From TK10-74A sp965263065 (GTDB taxonomy: Bacteria > Chloroflexota > Dehalococcoidia > Bin125), in assembly GCA_965263065.1 (NCBI GenBank), contig CBDHGH010000003.1, positions 1,674,001 to 1,738,000 on the forward strand: DNA of 64,000 bases, in the 5' to 3' direction. The notes beneath the pieces are model-generated. The model saw only the letters and a program-made list of their open reading frames with translations. It was not told the DNA's origin and made no database searches. A program made the position numbers and the translations under genes. Positions 1 through 7,374 of the stretch are shown one piece after another (position 1 is the first letter of the stretch; each line of letters begins with the position of its first letter).

Positions 1-523
1 CGGTCTTGTTGATGCGCCACTTGAGCATCGCGGCGCTCACGCCGAAGCGTTGCTGCGCTTCCTGTTCGGTGATTCGCCCTTGCGCGACAGTCATGGCCAT
101 GTCACTGGTGACAAGCATCTCGCCGCTGAGCCAGTCCGCTTCTTCTTCGTTGGTGTCCTTCCAGTTCCGGCACCCGGTCATGCCATCCAGCGCCGGGATG
201 GGCTCATGCAGCAGGAGCCCGTGGGCCAGTTCGTGCGCCAGGTTGCTGCTCTGACGAGCCTCGGAGTGGGAATCGTTGTGCACGATTATCCGGCGGTGAC
301 CCTCGAAGACGGTGAGACCGGAGAATGCGTCTCTTCCAACCGAGAGGAGGTATTGGGCACCGATAGAGGCGGCCGCGAGTTCGCTGAGGGGGACGATCGG
401 GATCGCCAGGTGCTCCGCGAGCTCGCGGGGATCCAGGCGATCAAGTGGACCTAGCCTGAGTTCGGTCCTGACCTCCCGCGCCAGTGCGGCAGCCGCAGAT
501 TTGAACCCTCGTCGCAGCACCAC
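1..523 (-). CDS. ImmA/IrrE-type zinc metallopeptidase (partial, runs off left edge)
   Basis: Probable zinc metallopeptidase of the ImmA/IrrE (COG2856) family. Such enzymes usually cleave or inactivate a partner XRE repressor. Reading leftwards from GTG 523 (or GTG 520), the frame is open to the window edge for about 174 codons. The zinc-binding HELAH motif is at residues 97-101, in the context NLAHELAHGLLLHE, and a downstream EEEADWLSGEML segment fits the usual third-ligand helix. It starts 3 bases after the stop of the XRE gene, so the two are translationally coupled. The pair diverges from the ubiquitin-like operon, so a role as a derepression switch for it is inferred. The C-terminus is not visible. 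Confidence 0.85.
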   Translation of the reverse strand, partial: MVLRRGFKSAAAALAREVRTELRLGPLDRLDPRELAEHLAIPIVPLSELAAASIGAQYLLSVGRDAFSGLTVFEGHRRIIVHNDSHSEARQSSNLAHELAHGLLLHEPIPALDGMTGCRNWKDTNEEEADWLSGEMLVTSDMAMTVAQGRITEQEAQQRFGVSAAMLKWRINKT

Positions 524-526
524 GTT

Positions 527-898
527 CTACTCCAGGGCTCTGAGCCGCTTGTAGGTGGCCTTCACGACTTCATCGAGCGCTGCGGCCGCTTCGGGAGTGA
601 GATTCTTGTCGGACCTGAGGTAGGTGGAGATCATGGCCAGCGGCTCTGGGTCCGATTGCTTTGCATCTGAGCGCATGAAGTCGTCGGCGCTGAGCCCCGA
701 CCACGACGTCAGCGCGGCGAGCCCATCCACATCAGGGCGCCTGCCCTGCGCCATCCGCGTGAAAGTGGACGCGCTCAGGCCGGATTGCGCGGCAACTTGC
801 TTCCAGTTCAGGCTCCTCGCCTGCCGAGTCGCATCAAGCGCCTGGTAGAAGGCTCCGCTGTCGAAGCTGCCGAACTTTTCTTCCATCTCAGCCTCCAA
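527..898 (-). CDS. XRE-family helix-turn-helix repressor
   Basis: 123-residue protein with an N-terminal lambda-repressor-like HTH at about residues 28-75 (WKQVAAQSGLSASTFTRMAQ and following), then a helical tail. It lies directly upstream of the ImmA/IrrE peptidase gene, a common repressor-protease pair, and shares an 86-bp divergent promoter region with the Ubl gene. The likely role is repression of both directions until the peptidase removes it; this is inferred from context. The start at ATG 898 gives a short acidic leader; ATG 886 (MEEKF) is an alternative. Confidence 0.85.
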   Translation of the reverse strand: MEAEMEEKFGSFDSGAFYQALDATRQARSLNWKQVAAQSGLSASTFTRMAQGRRPDVDGLAALTSWSGLSADDFMRSDAKQSDPEPLAMISTYLRSDKNLTPEAAAALDEVVKATYKRLRALE

Positions 899-903
899 AG
901 GGG

Positions 904-936
904 TTGCGTTAGTAGAATCACCAGTCTATTGTGCAA
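904..936. promoter_or_regulatory. Overlapping divergent promoters between XRE and Ubl genes
   Basis: On the + strand TTGCGT (904-909) and TATTGT (927-932) are separated by 17 bp and point at the Ubl gene. On the - strand TTGCAC (936-931) and TACTAA (914-909) are separated by 16 bp and point at the XRE gene. The -35 and -10 boxes of the two promoters overlap, so one bound repressor could control both. Assigned by eye against the sigma-70 consensus. Confidence 0.45.
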
Positions 937-984
937 TCACGCGGTGGCAACCGACCATCGGACCTGCAACTAGGAGTGTAGCCA

Positions 985-1272
985 ATGACGGACACAGCAG
1001 CCAGCCAAGTGGCGGAGGAGCGCAAGGGAAAGTTCGCGATCTCCGTCAACCACAAGCCGGTCGAGGTCGATGGACCGCTGGCTACCGGCCTCGAGATCAA
1101 GGCGGCTTCAATCGATCAAGGAGTGGTCATCGAACTGGACTTCCAGCTGGCCAAGGACGGTCCCGACGGCAAGCAGCAGATCGTCGGAGACTCGGACAAG
1201 GTCGACCTGCGCGAGTTCAAGACGTTCTTCGCCACCGCGAGCGACGACAACTCCTGGCGGGTGCCGCCATGA
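985..1272 (+). CDS. Ubiquitin-like protein, multiubiquitin-domain family
   Basis: 95-residue beta-grasp protein resembling the bacterial multiubiquitin family (Pfam Multi_ubiq as I recall it), with a single copy of the domain. Family-like features are the VNHKPVEVDGPLATGLEIKA strand-turn-strand start and the VDLREFKTFFA segment near the end. It begins at ATG 985 with AGGAG at 972-976 and ends in Val-Pro-Pro, with no Gly-Gly or other glycine tail. Its stop overlaps the ATG of the E2-like gene (ATGA). Expected role: the modifier that is adenylated by the E1 encoded two genes downstream. Confidence 0.8.
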   Translation: MTDTAASQVAEERKGKFAISVNHKPVEVDGPLATGLEIKAASIDQGVVIELDFQLAKDGPDGKQQIVGDSDKVDLREFKTFFATASDDNSWRVPP

Positions 1273-1652
1273 TGAACCCGCATGTGGAGCAGGCGGTCGA
1301 GGAGCTTAGATGCCGCTTCTCCGATGCCGAGGTCGTCGCCCGCGCTACGGAGGACGGCGGTGCGGTCGTGACCATCGATCCCATCGACCTCGGGTCCGCT
1401 TACGCCCCACTGGAGACGTGGATCAAGTTCCACATCGGCTTCCAGTATCCGCATGCGGACGTCTACCCGCTCTTTGTCCGTCCTGACTTGGTCCGTGCCG
1501 ACGGTCAAGCACACGGGCAGGGCATCACGAACGCCTCGTTCGAGGACGAGCCGGCTCTCCAGCTATCCAGACGGAGCAACCACCGAGACCCAGCGATCGA
1601 CACCGCTGCCCTCAAGGTGATGAAGGTCATTCAATGGCTCAAGACTCAGTGA
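1269..1652 (+). CDS. E2-like (prokaryotic UBC-fold) protein without catalytic cysteine
   Basis: 127 residues. The middle, with WIKFHIGFQYPHADVYPLF, resembles the central YP-x-x-P strand region of E2/UBC folds. The C-terminal helix region (LQLSRRSNHRD, residues 97-107, then AALKVMKVIQWL) fits the prokaryotic E2 family that accompanies multiubiquitin proteins, in which, as I recall, an SRH-like motif stands near the active site. The only cysteine is residue 15, in the N-terminal helix, so no classical thioester site is visible. The gene overlaps the Ubl stop by 4 bases and the E1 gene by 19 bases, so the three are co-translated. The fold assignment rests on context plus short motifs. Confidence 0.7.
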   Translation: MMNPHVEQAVEELRCRFSDAEVVARATEDGGAVVTIDPIDLGSAYAPLETWIKFHIGFQYPHADVYPLFVRPDLVRADGQAHGQGITNASFEDEPALQLSRRSNHRDPAIDTAALKVMKVIQWLKTQ

Positions 1653-3055
1653 GACCGCCCGTGACCCTCCGTCTGTCCCGGGAGATGGCGGCTGAACTGC
1701 AGGCTCACCTCTTCCCGGGGGACGAAGATGAACACGGAGCCGTGATCGGCGCCACTGTTGTGTCGACGGACAGAGGATCCCGGCTCCTCGGACGTGGTCT
1801 GTTCCCCGCGATCGATGGGGTCGACTACGTGCCGAGTCAGCGCGGCTACCGGATGCTCACCGCAGATTTCGTACGACGCTGCGCTCTCGCTTGCGCTGGC
1901 GAGGGGCTCGCATACTTGGCTGTCCACAACCATCCAGGAACCGACCACGTCGCGTTCTCCGGCACCGACATGGCGTCCCACCGCCGCGGCTACCCGGCCC
2001 TGATCGACATCCTCGACGGGCCACCTGCCGGAGGGCTCGTCTTCGCGCGCCGAGCCGTAGCCGGTGACATCTGGATGTCTGCTGACGTTCAGCTTGAGCT
2101 CGATCACGCGGTCGTCGTAGGCACCTCCCTGGAGTCGCGGTCGTCGTCCCCGCAGCACCGCCCTAGCGCAGGCTCGGACTACGACCGTCAGGTCCGTCTC
2201 TTCGGGGACCGAGGTCAGGCCATCCTCGCGGCTCAGAAGGTCGGGATCGTCGGCGCAGGAGGCGCTGGGTCACTCATCAACGAGTACCTCGCACGCCTTG
2301 GAGTCGGGCACATTGTCATCGCTGACTTCGACTGCTTTGATGCGACGAATAACCCAAGACTGGTAGGCGCACGCCGAAACGATATGGGTCGCTGGCCTCG
2401 GCTTCGCGGCCTGTGGCGCCTGCAGGGTCTGCGGCCCACGCCGAAGGTCCGGATCGCCGAGCGCGTCGCGCGGAAGGCCAACCCCGGCATCCGGTACGAA
2501 GCGGTCGTGGGCGACGTCACCGAGCGCGCCGTGGCCAGCCAACTCCTCGACTGTGATGCCATCTTCCTGGCTGCTGACAGCATGCAGGCACGGCTCGTCC
2601 TCAATGCCATATGCCATCAGTACTTGATCCCCACGTGGCAAGTTGGAGCGAAGGTCGTCAATGACTCCGCCGGGGCAATCCAGGATGTGTTCTCTGTGGT
2701 TCGCCGACTCATCCCCGGGGAATCGTGCCTCTGGTGCAATGAGCTCGTGAACCCGACGCGCCTCGCCGAGGAGGCGGCGTCACCACAGCAGCGAGCGGCG
2801 CAGCGCTACGTCGAAGAAGTGCCCGCGCCGAGCGTCATCACGCTCAACGCTGTTGCCGCCGCGCACGCCGTAGACCAGTACCTCTTCGCAGCCTTGGAAC
2901 TGCTTGAAGTGCCCAGAGAGGTCCAGTGGCTGAAGTACCGGGCGATTGACCCGTGCCCCACAATCGAGTTGCCACGGCGCGACCCAGACTGCTCGGAATG
3001 TCAGGGCCGATTGGGTGCGGGCGCGCTCAAGCTGCTGCCGCTACGCGCAAGCTGA
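1634..3055 (+). CDS. JAMM/JAB peptidase fused to E1-like (ThiF) adenylating enzyme
   Basis: 473 residues. The N-terminal JAMM domain has E33, H98, H100, S109 and D112 in the E ... HxHPx(7)SxxD pattern of deubiquitinase-like zinc peptidases. The E1 domain from about 183 starts with YDRQVRLFG, followed by the nucleotide-binding GAGGAGS at 207-213, the acidic pair D231/D233, N239/N240 and R242. Cysteine pairs C365/C368 and C453/C456 fit the structural zinc site. No cysteine lies in the segment where E1 enzymes usually carry the thioester residue; C441 is the only one between the zinc pairs. It is the last gene of the Ubl-E2-E1 operon. Expected role: trimming and adenylating the Ubl. Confidence 0.9.
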   Translation: MAQDSVRPPVTLRLSREMAAELQAHLFPGDEDEHGAVIGATVVSTDRGSRLLGRGLFPAIDGVDYVPSQRGYRMLTADFVRRCALACAGEGLAYLAVHNHPGTDHVAFSGTDMASHRRGYPALIDILDGPPAGGLVFARRAVAGDIWMSADVQLELDHAVVVGTSLESRSSSPQHRPSAGSDYDRQVRLFGDRGQAILAAQKVGIVGAGGAGSLINEYLARLGVGHIVIADFDCFDATNNPRLVGARRNDMGRWPRLRGLWRLQGLRPTPKVRIAERVARKANPGIRYEAVVGDVTERAVASQLLDCDAIFLAADSMQARLVLNAICHQYLIPTWQVGAKVVNDSAGAIQDVFSVVRRLIPGESCLWCNELVNPTRLAEEAASPQQRAAQRYVEEVPAPSVITLNAVAAAHAVDQYLFAALELLEVPREVQWLKYRAIDPCPTIELPRRDPDCSECQGRLGAGALKLLPLRAS

Positions 3056-3163
3056 ACCCGGGACCGACAGAACCTGTGCTCCCCGGCACGGTCCTCACGC
3101 TCCGGGCGTCGCGGCGTGCTCGAATATCACGCCGCATGGGAGTCAGCGCCAGGGCATCGCCCC

Positions 3164-3221
3164 CCTGGTACCCCCGGCAGGACTCGAACCTGCAACCTGC
3201 GGATTAGAAAGCCGCTGCTCT
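3164..3221. repeat. 58-bp direct repeat, copy 1 (3' part of tRNA-Arg)
   Basis: Bases 3164-3221 match 4026-4083 exactly, 862 bp apart and in the same orientation. They cover the tRNA 3' end, T arm, anticodon arm and part of the D arm. Divergence begins at 3222 versus 4084. This fits a duplicated tRNA gene or an attachment-site-like repeat. Confidence 0.85.
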
Positions 3222-3242
3222 ATCCAATTGAGCTACGGGGGC
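3166..3242 (-). tRNA. tRNA-Arg(TCT), CCA encoded
   Basis: Read on the - strand it folds as a normal tRNA: acceptor GCCCCCG with CGGGGGT, D arm AGCTCAATTGGATAGAGC, anticodon TCT (complement at 3206-3208), T arm GGTTCGAGTCC, then A-CCA. The first acceptor pair would be a G-U wobble. The 3' end points left, toward the ubiquitin-like block. It is nearly identical to the copy at 4028-4104. Confidence 0.95.
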
Positions 3243-3258
3243 CGGCGCGACGCGGACG

Positions 3259-3669
3259 CTAGCCGCCCCCGACGGGCGCGAACTCCACCCGCGCCGCGCA
3301 GCCCGGCACGTCACGCAGCCCCGCGTCGCACGACAGCAGCGTCACATCGAGCGTCTCCGCCAGCGCCAGGTACAGCCCGTCGTAGATCGTCACGTTCGAC
3401 CGCAACTCGAACGCCCGGGCCAGCAGATCCTGGTGCGCGAAGCGCCGGATCGGCAGCCGCGCCAGGACATCCAGCGCTGCGAGGGCGCGGGCCGGGTGCA
3501 TCTCGCCCCGCAAGACATGGCCGCGCAGCGCCTGCGCCACCTCCGCGTCCAGCAGATGCGGCGCGCAGATCGTGTCGCCGCCGGCGAGGCGCCGATCAAA
3601 GGCCGCGCCGGCTGGACTCCCCGACTGCCGCAGCGACTCGACCACCACCGACGCGTCGGCGACGATCAC
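3259..3669 (-). CDS. PIN-domain toxin (VapC-like ribonuclease)
   Basis: 136-residue PIN domain. The start MIVADASVVVE carries the first acidic residue. DAEVAQAL (about 41-48), a YDGLYLALAE segment (about 94-103) and LLSCDAGL near residue 115 supply the remaining conserved acids and layout of VapC-type Mg-dependent RNases. Its start overlaps the end of the antitoxin gene by 4 bases, the usual antitoxin-first arrangement. It lies between the two tRNA-Arg genes; many VapC toxins cut tRNA, but nothing here shows the target. Confidence 0.9.
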   Translation of the reverse strand: MIVADASVVVESLRQSGSPAGAAFDRRLAGGDTICAPHLLDAEVAQALRGHVLRGEMHPARALAALDVLARLPIRRFAHQDLLARAFELRSNVTIYDGLYLALAETLDVTLLSCDAGLRDVPGCAARVEFAPVGGG

Positions 3670-3959
3670 AGCGGCCCACGGGACTCCCGGATGATCTCGG
3701 CCGACGACTTGGGCGGCCCGGCGGACTCCGGGACCACGAGCGGCCCGCGGATCTCCCGGATCATCTCGGCCGACGTCATGGACGATTCGACGGGCTCCAA
3801 GCTGCGCAGCCGAGCCAGCGTCTCCTCGATCGGCGGCACGTCCAGCGGGCGCTCCAGTTCCCGCAGCACGTAGGCCGAGAGGCTCAGCCCCTCGCCCGCC
3901 GCCCGCGCCTCGCGGTGCGCCTCGTCCGGCACGTTGCGTCCCTGGATCATCTTCGACAT
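3666..3959 (-). CDS. Antitoxin of the PIN toxin (FitA/VapB-like)
   Basis: 97 residues from ATG 3959 (MSKMIQGRNVPDEAHRE...). The N-terminus looks like a ribbon-helix-helix DNA-binding domain, followed by a toxin-binding tail. The tail contains a near-perfect internal duplication, SAEMIREIRGPL then SAEIIRESRGPL, about 22 residues apart. An in-frame start at 3989 exists but adds a non-conserved leader. Upstream of ATG 3959 an inverted repeat GTGAT-N7-ATCAC (3960-3976) could be an autoregulatory operator. Confidence 0.8.
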   Translation of the reverse strand: MSKMIQGRNVPDEAHREARAAGEGLSLSAYVLRELERPLDVPPIEETLARLRSLEPVESSMTSAEMIREIRGPLVVPESAGPPKSSAEIIRESRGPL

Positions 3960-4027
3960 GTGATCCACATTATCACATACGGCGCGCATGCATCGTCGGG
4001 CGGGGGACTGCCAACCGCGTGCGATCC

Positions 4028-4104
4028 TGGTACCCCCGGCAGGACTCGAACCTGCAACCTGCGGATTAGAAAGCCGCTGCTCTGTCCGGTTGAGCTACGG
4101 GGGC
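4028..4104 (-). tRNA. tRNA-Arg(TCT), second copy
   Basis: Same acceptor, anticodon (complement at 4068-4070), T arm and encoded CCA as the copy at 3166-3242. It differs only in the D arm (CTGTCCGGTTG instead of CTATCCAATTG, + strand). Both copies face left. Confidence 0.95.
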
Positions 4105-4125
4105 CAGTGGACCAATGCGCGACCG

Positions 4126-4650
4126 CTACGCCCGGCCGGCCGGGACGACCTCGGGGCGTACGACCGGTCTCGACGTTTCCACCTTTAGGTAGCGGCCGCG
4201 GCCGTGGCCGCCCGCTCGCACCCGCAGGATGCGCGTTTGCGATACGTCGGGGCTCGTCGTCAGATGCTGCTGCGCCCAGCGGCCCAGCGGCTGCGCCGCC
4301 GCCGTCGAGAGCAGGCCCAACACGACCGCCTCCAGCAGCCCCTTCCAGCCCCCCGTGCGCCGCGCCAGGGCCAGCGTCGACAGCCCCGCCAGGACGCCGC
4401 CCGCGGCCAGGTTCGTCGTGCAGTTGGGCGATACCGCCAGCCCCCACTCGCCGCCCTGCAGCCGCGTCAGCGCCTCGTCCGCCGCCGACAGCAGCTCCGC
4501 CTCCGCCACGTTCCCGTACACGTAGAAGCCGTCCGTCGACGCGCGCGCGTCGACGCGCAGCGCCGCCCCCCGGCGGCTGCGCAGCACCGCCACCGTCGCG
4601 TGCTCCAGCCCGTGATTGCGCCGCATCGCCCGCGTCAGCCGGTCCTGCAT
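4126..4650 (-). CDS. Conserved membrane protein, DUF6391-like
   Basis: 174 residues. The N-terminus RRNHGLEHATVAVL resembles the signature I associate with DUF6391 proteins of Chloroflexota and cyanobacteria. The centre (AGGVLAGLSTLALARR, then LLEAVVLGLLSTAAA) can form one or two membrane segments. No catalytic motif is evident. It starts 36 bases after the lytic transglycosylase stop in the same direction, so it is probably the third gene of that operon. Function unknown. Confidence 0.7.
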   Translation of the reverse strand: MQDRLTRAMRRNHGLEHATVAVLRSRRGAALRVDARASTDGFYVYGNVAEAELLSAADEALTRLQGGEWGLAVSPNCTTNLAAGGVLAGLSTLALARRTGGWKGLLEAVVLGLLSTAAAQPLGRWAQQHLTTSPDVSQTRILRVRAGGHGRGRYLKVETSRPVVRPEVVPAGRA

Positions 4651-4686
4651 CGCCTCGTCCTCCGCTCCCCGCGCCGCGCCGACGGG

Positions 4687-6105
4687 TCAACTCCGCGGCC
4701 GGCCGGCTTCGTAGCGCGGCACGCCCTGCTTCTCCAGCGCCACCGGCACGCGCACCGACTCGACGGCGCCGTCCGGCAGCAGTAGCTCCACCAGGATAGA
4801 CCCCTCGTAAACCCCCGCGGGCAGCCCGGCCGCATCGACCTCGACGCGGACTGTGACATCCGCCCGCGACGTGCCCGGCGGCGAGCCGACGGCCACCCCC
4901 GCGTCGAGCGAGACGCGCAGCCACGCATCCTGCGGGACCAGCCGGTAGACGAGCAGCCCGCTGCCGAGGTTGCGGATCGAGAACGACAGCGGCCGCACGA
5001 CCTCGCCGTCGGGGCCCAGCTCCAGCGGCCGCGCATCGACGTCGGCGCGGGGGTCGCCGAAGATCGCCTGCCGCGCCGCCTCTGCCGCCACGTCGTCGAG
5101 CGCCGCCGGCTCATACGGCGCGGCGTCCGGCGGCAGGGGCGCGTTCATCGCGTCGAAGGGCCGCGCCAGGCGCTGCCGCCGGCCCGCGAAGAAGTGCTCC
5201 GGGTCCAGCGGGCCGCCGGGCTGCGCCAGCGTCGCCAGGTCGGGGTGCTCGACGGGGAGCGCCGGCCAGAGCGGGCGCCCGTTGAGCGACGGCGGGTTGA
5301 TCAGGCAGCCGATCACCAGCTCCTGATACGTGTAGCCGTTGTACGGGCCGTCGCAGTCGTAGGGCAGCGCGCGGAACGGGTCGACCTCGGGGCCGGCCGG
5401 GTGATTCGCGGTCGCCCAGCCGTTGTAGGCCCAGAGCGCGTAGTACCACGACTCGATGAACTCCCGCTCGCCGAGCCCCACGACCGGGAACACGTCCTCA
5501 TTCCACTTCTCGACCAGGATGCGCGCCCCGGCCGCGATGTTGTAGGCGTAGTGCGTCCCGGCCAGCGCCTCGGCCCGGCTGGGCACGTCGCCGTGATTGC
5601 TGAACCACGAGGCCACCTGCATTAGGCCATAGGCGCAGGACGACGAGATCACTACCGGCCCGCTGCGCTCGTAGGGGACGCCGATCGCGGCCTGGTTGAG
5701 GCGGCTCTCGACCCAGGCCATGGCGTGCAGCAGGACATCGGGGATCCAGCCGTCGGGCCCCTCGACGCGCTGGTGCGCGGGCCCCGACTCGGTGGCCGGC
5801 AGCGCGAAGACCGGGTCCGACGGCAGCAGCGCGTCGACCGCCGCCAGCCGCTGCGCGCTGAGGTACGGGGCGCGGTCGCGCGTCGCCTCGTACGTCTCGA
5901 AGCGGTAGGGCGGGCCGCCGCCGAAGTCCGAGCAGACGCGCCCGCCGCCGTCGTTGGCCGCCTGCGCGTGGGCCGGCGTCCGGGTGGGCACGGCGACCAG
6001 CCCCGCCACCATCGCCGCCAGCAGGGCCGCCACGATCGCGCACGGCAGCGCCACGACGGCCGCCCGCCGCCACAGTGAGCCGCCCGGCCGTTCAGGGCGC
6101 CGCAT
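4687..6105 (-). CDS. Secreted lytic transglycosylase-like protein (SLT fold)
   Basis: 472 residues with an N-terminal membrane/signal segment (AIVAALLAAMVAGLVAV, residues 24-40). The SLT-type core begins with LLHAMAWVESRLNQ, whose Glu is the expected catalytic acid, followed by SSSCAYGLMQVASW and later YALWAYNGW, the usual G-L-M-Q and A-Y-N-x-G features. The C-terminal 130 residues look like a beta-rich domain. Predicted to cut peptidoglycan outside the membrane. Its start overlaps the upstream PD40 protein gene by 14 bases. Confidence 0.8.
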   Translation of the reverse strand: MRRPERPGGSLWRRAAVVALPCAIVAALLAAMVAGLVAVPTRTPAHAQAANDGGGRVCSDFGGGPPYRFETYEATRDRAPYLSAQRLAAVDALLPSDPVFALPATESGPAHQRVEGPDGWIPDVLLHAMAWVESRLNQAAIGVPYERSGPVVISSSCAYGLMQVASWFSNHGDVPSRAEALAGTHYAYNIAAGARILVEKWNEDVFPVVGLGEREFIESWYYALWAYNGWATANHPAGPEVDPFRALPYDCDGPYNGYTYQELVIGCLINPPSLNGRPLWPALPVEHPDLATLAQPGGPLDPEHFFAGRRQRLARPFDAMNAPLPPDAAPYEPAALDDVAAEAARQAIFGDPRADVDARPLELGPDGEVVRPLSFSIRNLGSGLLVYRLVPQDAWLRVSLDAGVAVGSPPGTSRADVTVRVEVDAAGLPAGVYEGSILVELLLPDGAVESVRVPVALEKQGVPRYEAGRPRS

Positions 6106-7258
6106 GCCACCAGCCCAGAATCCGCAGCCCGTCGCCCGTCACGACCTGCGACGCGCCATCCGGCCCGAGCAGGGCCACGCCCTCGGCGCCGGGGTTGCCG
6201 GGCCCCGTCCCGTCGAAGGTGCGCAGCGCCAGGTAGGCGCCGTCGGGCGACCAGCCCAGCGGCAGGTCGAAGCCCGCGACGGCCCCCGCCACGCGCACGC
6301 CCGCCGAGCGGATATCGCCGCTCCCCGTGCCGGAACCACTCGTGTCGCCTCCGAACGGCCCCGCGTACAGCGTCCCGCCGGGCCCCCAGACCGGCGAGGC
6401 GGAGCCGCCCGGCGGGCCGGGCTCGACGGCCTGAGCGGTGCGCAGGCCGGGCCCGGCGAGGTCGAGCACCATCACGCGCAGCGCCATGCCCCGCTGCTCG
6501 GTGTAGGCCAGCCGCGACCCGCCCGGCGACAGCGCCCACTCCCGCGTCACGACGGCGGCGAAGGGCAGCACCGAGACGTCGTTGTCGTCGATCGCGATCA
6601 GGGCGCTGCCGCCCGGGCCGACCGCGACGGCGTAGGCCGGCCCGCCCACGGCGCGGCCCACGGGGTAGAGCCCGCCCGTGTCGCCGCGTTCCAGCAGCGT
6701 CCGCTCGACGGGCCTGTCCGTTCCGTCGCCGCCGGCGCCGCCGCTGAAGTCGAGCGCGATCAGTTGGAAGCGACGCCCCCCATCGGGGCCCGGCAGCGTG
6801 CGCCGTGCGAACAGCTCGCGCCCGTCGGCTGACCAGGCCAGCCCGCCCCGCAGGTCGAGTCCCCCCGCCACGACGCGCGGCGGCCCGCCGTCGCTGATCA
6901 GCAGCTGCGTCTCGGCGCCGGGGTCGCGCGCGCCGGGCGGCACGACGAGCAGCGCCACGCGCCCGCCCGCCGGCGAGACCGCCCCCTCGATCGCCCAGCC
7001 GGGCGCATGCGCGACGTGGAGCCACAGCTGACGCCGCGCCGGCGCGGCGGGGTCGATCAGCCAGAGGGTGCTCTCGTCGTCGCCGTAGGAGGACACGATG
7101 AGTTGCGGTCCGGCGGCGCGGGCGTCGGTCGATCCGGCCGACGACGGCGGCGCGATCAGGCCCAGCGCGAGCCCGCCCAGGATCAGCGCGACTAGGGATC
7201 CTGCGACCAGCCAGCGCCGGGGCAGTCGTGGCAGGGCGTGTTCCCGCGAGCGACGCAT
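6092..7258 (-). CDS. Membrane-anchored beta-propeller (PD40/TolB-like) protein
   Basis: 388 residues. One N-terminal membrane helix (LVAGSLVALILGGLALGLIA) precedes an extracellular domain with repeated strand motifs of PD40/TolB propellers, such as LRGGLAWSADGRELFARR, WALSPGGSRLAYTE and LGWSPDGAYLALR. No enzymatic motif is seen. It is the first gene of a three-gene leftward operon with the transglycosylase, so an envelope role is inferred. It diverges from tyrA across a 116-bp gap. Confidence 0.75.
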   Translation of the reverse strand: MRRSREHALPRLPRRWLVAGSLVALILGGLALGLIAPPSSAGSTDARAAGPQLIVSSYGDDESTLWLIDPAAPARRQLWLHVAHAPGWAIEGAVSPAGGRVALLVVPPGARDPGAETQLLISDGGPPRVVAGGLDLRGGLAWSADGRELFARRTLPGPDGGRRFQLIALDFSGGAGGDGTDRPVERTLLERGDTGGLYPVGRAVGGPAYAVAVGPGGSALIAIDDNDVSVLPFAAVVTREWALSPGGSRLAYTEQRGMALRVMVLDLAGPGLRTAQAVEPGPPGGSASPVWGPGGTLYAGPFGGDTSGSGTGSGDIRSAGVRVAGAVAGFDLPLGWSPDGAYLALRTFDGTGPGNPGAEGVALLGPDGASQVVTGDGLRILGWWHAAP

Positions 7259-7374
7259 GCGCGCTCCATCGCCGGTCTCCCCGCCTTACCGCGCTGGACT
7301 CTACCATCGACGGGGTCCGGCGGTGCGCCGGCGCTTGATACAATGCTCAGCGAATCCGCTTGCAGGAGAACCAC

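Noticed and set aside
3969..3976. Palindrome near 3970 as an origin or attachment core
   Set aside because: It is a short GTGAT-N7-ATCAC repeat best explained as an antitoxin operator; nothing else supports an origin.
2946..4799. 617-codon + strand frame across the tRNA region
   Set aside because: It would cross two tRNA genes and a toxin-antitoxin pair, and the translation is Pro/Arg low complexity.
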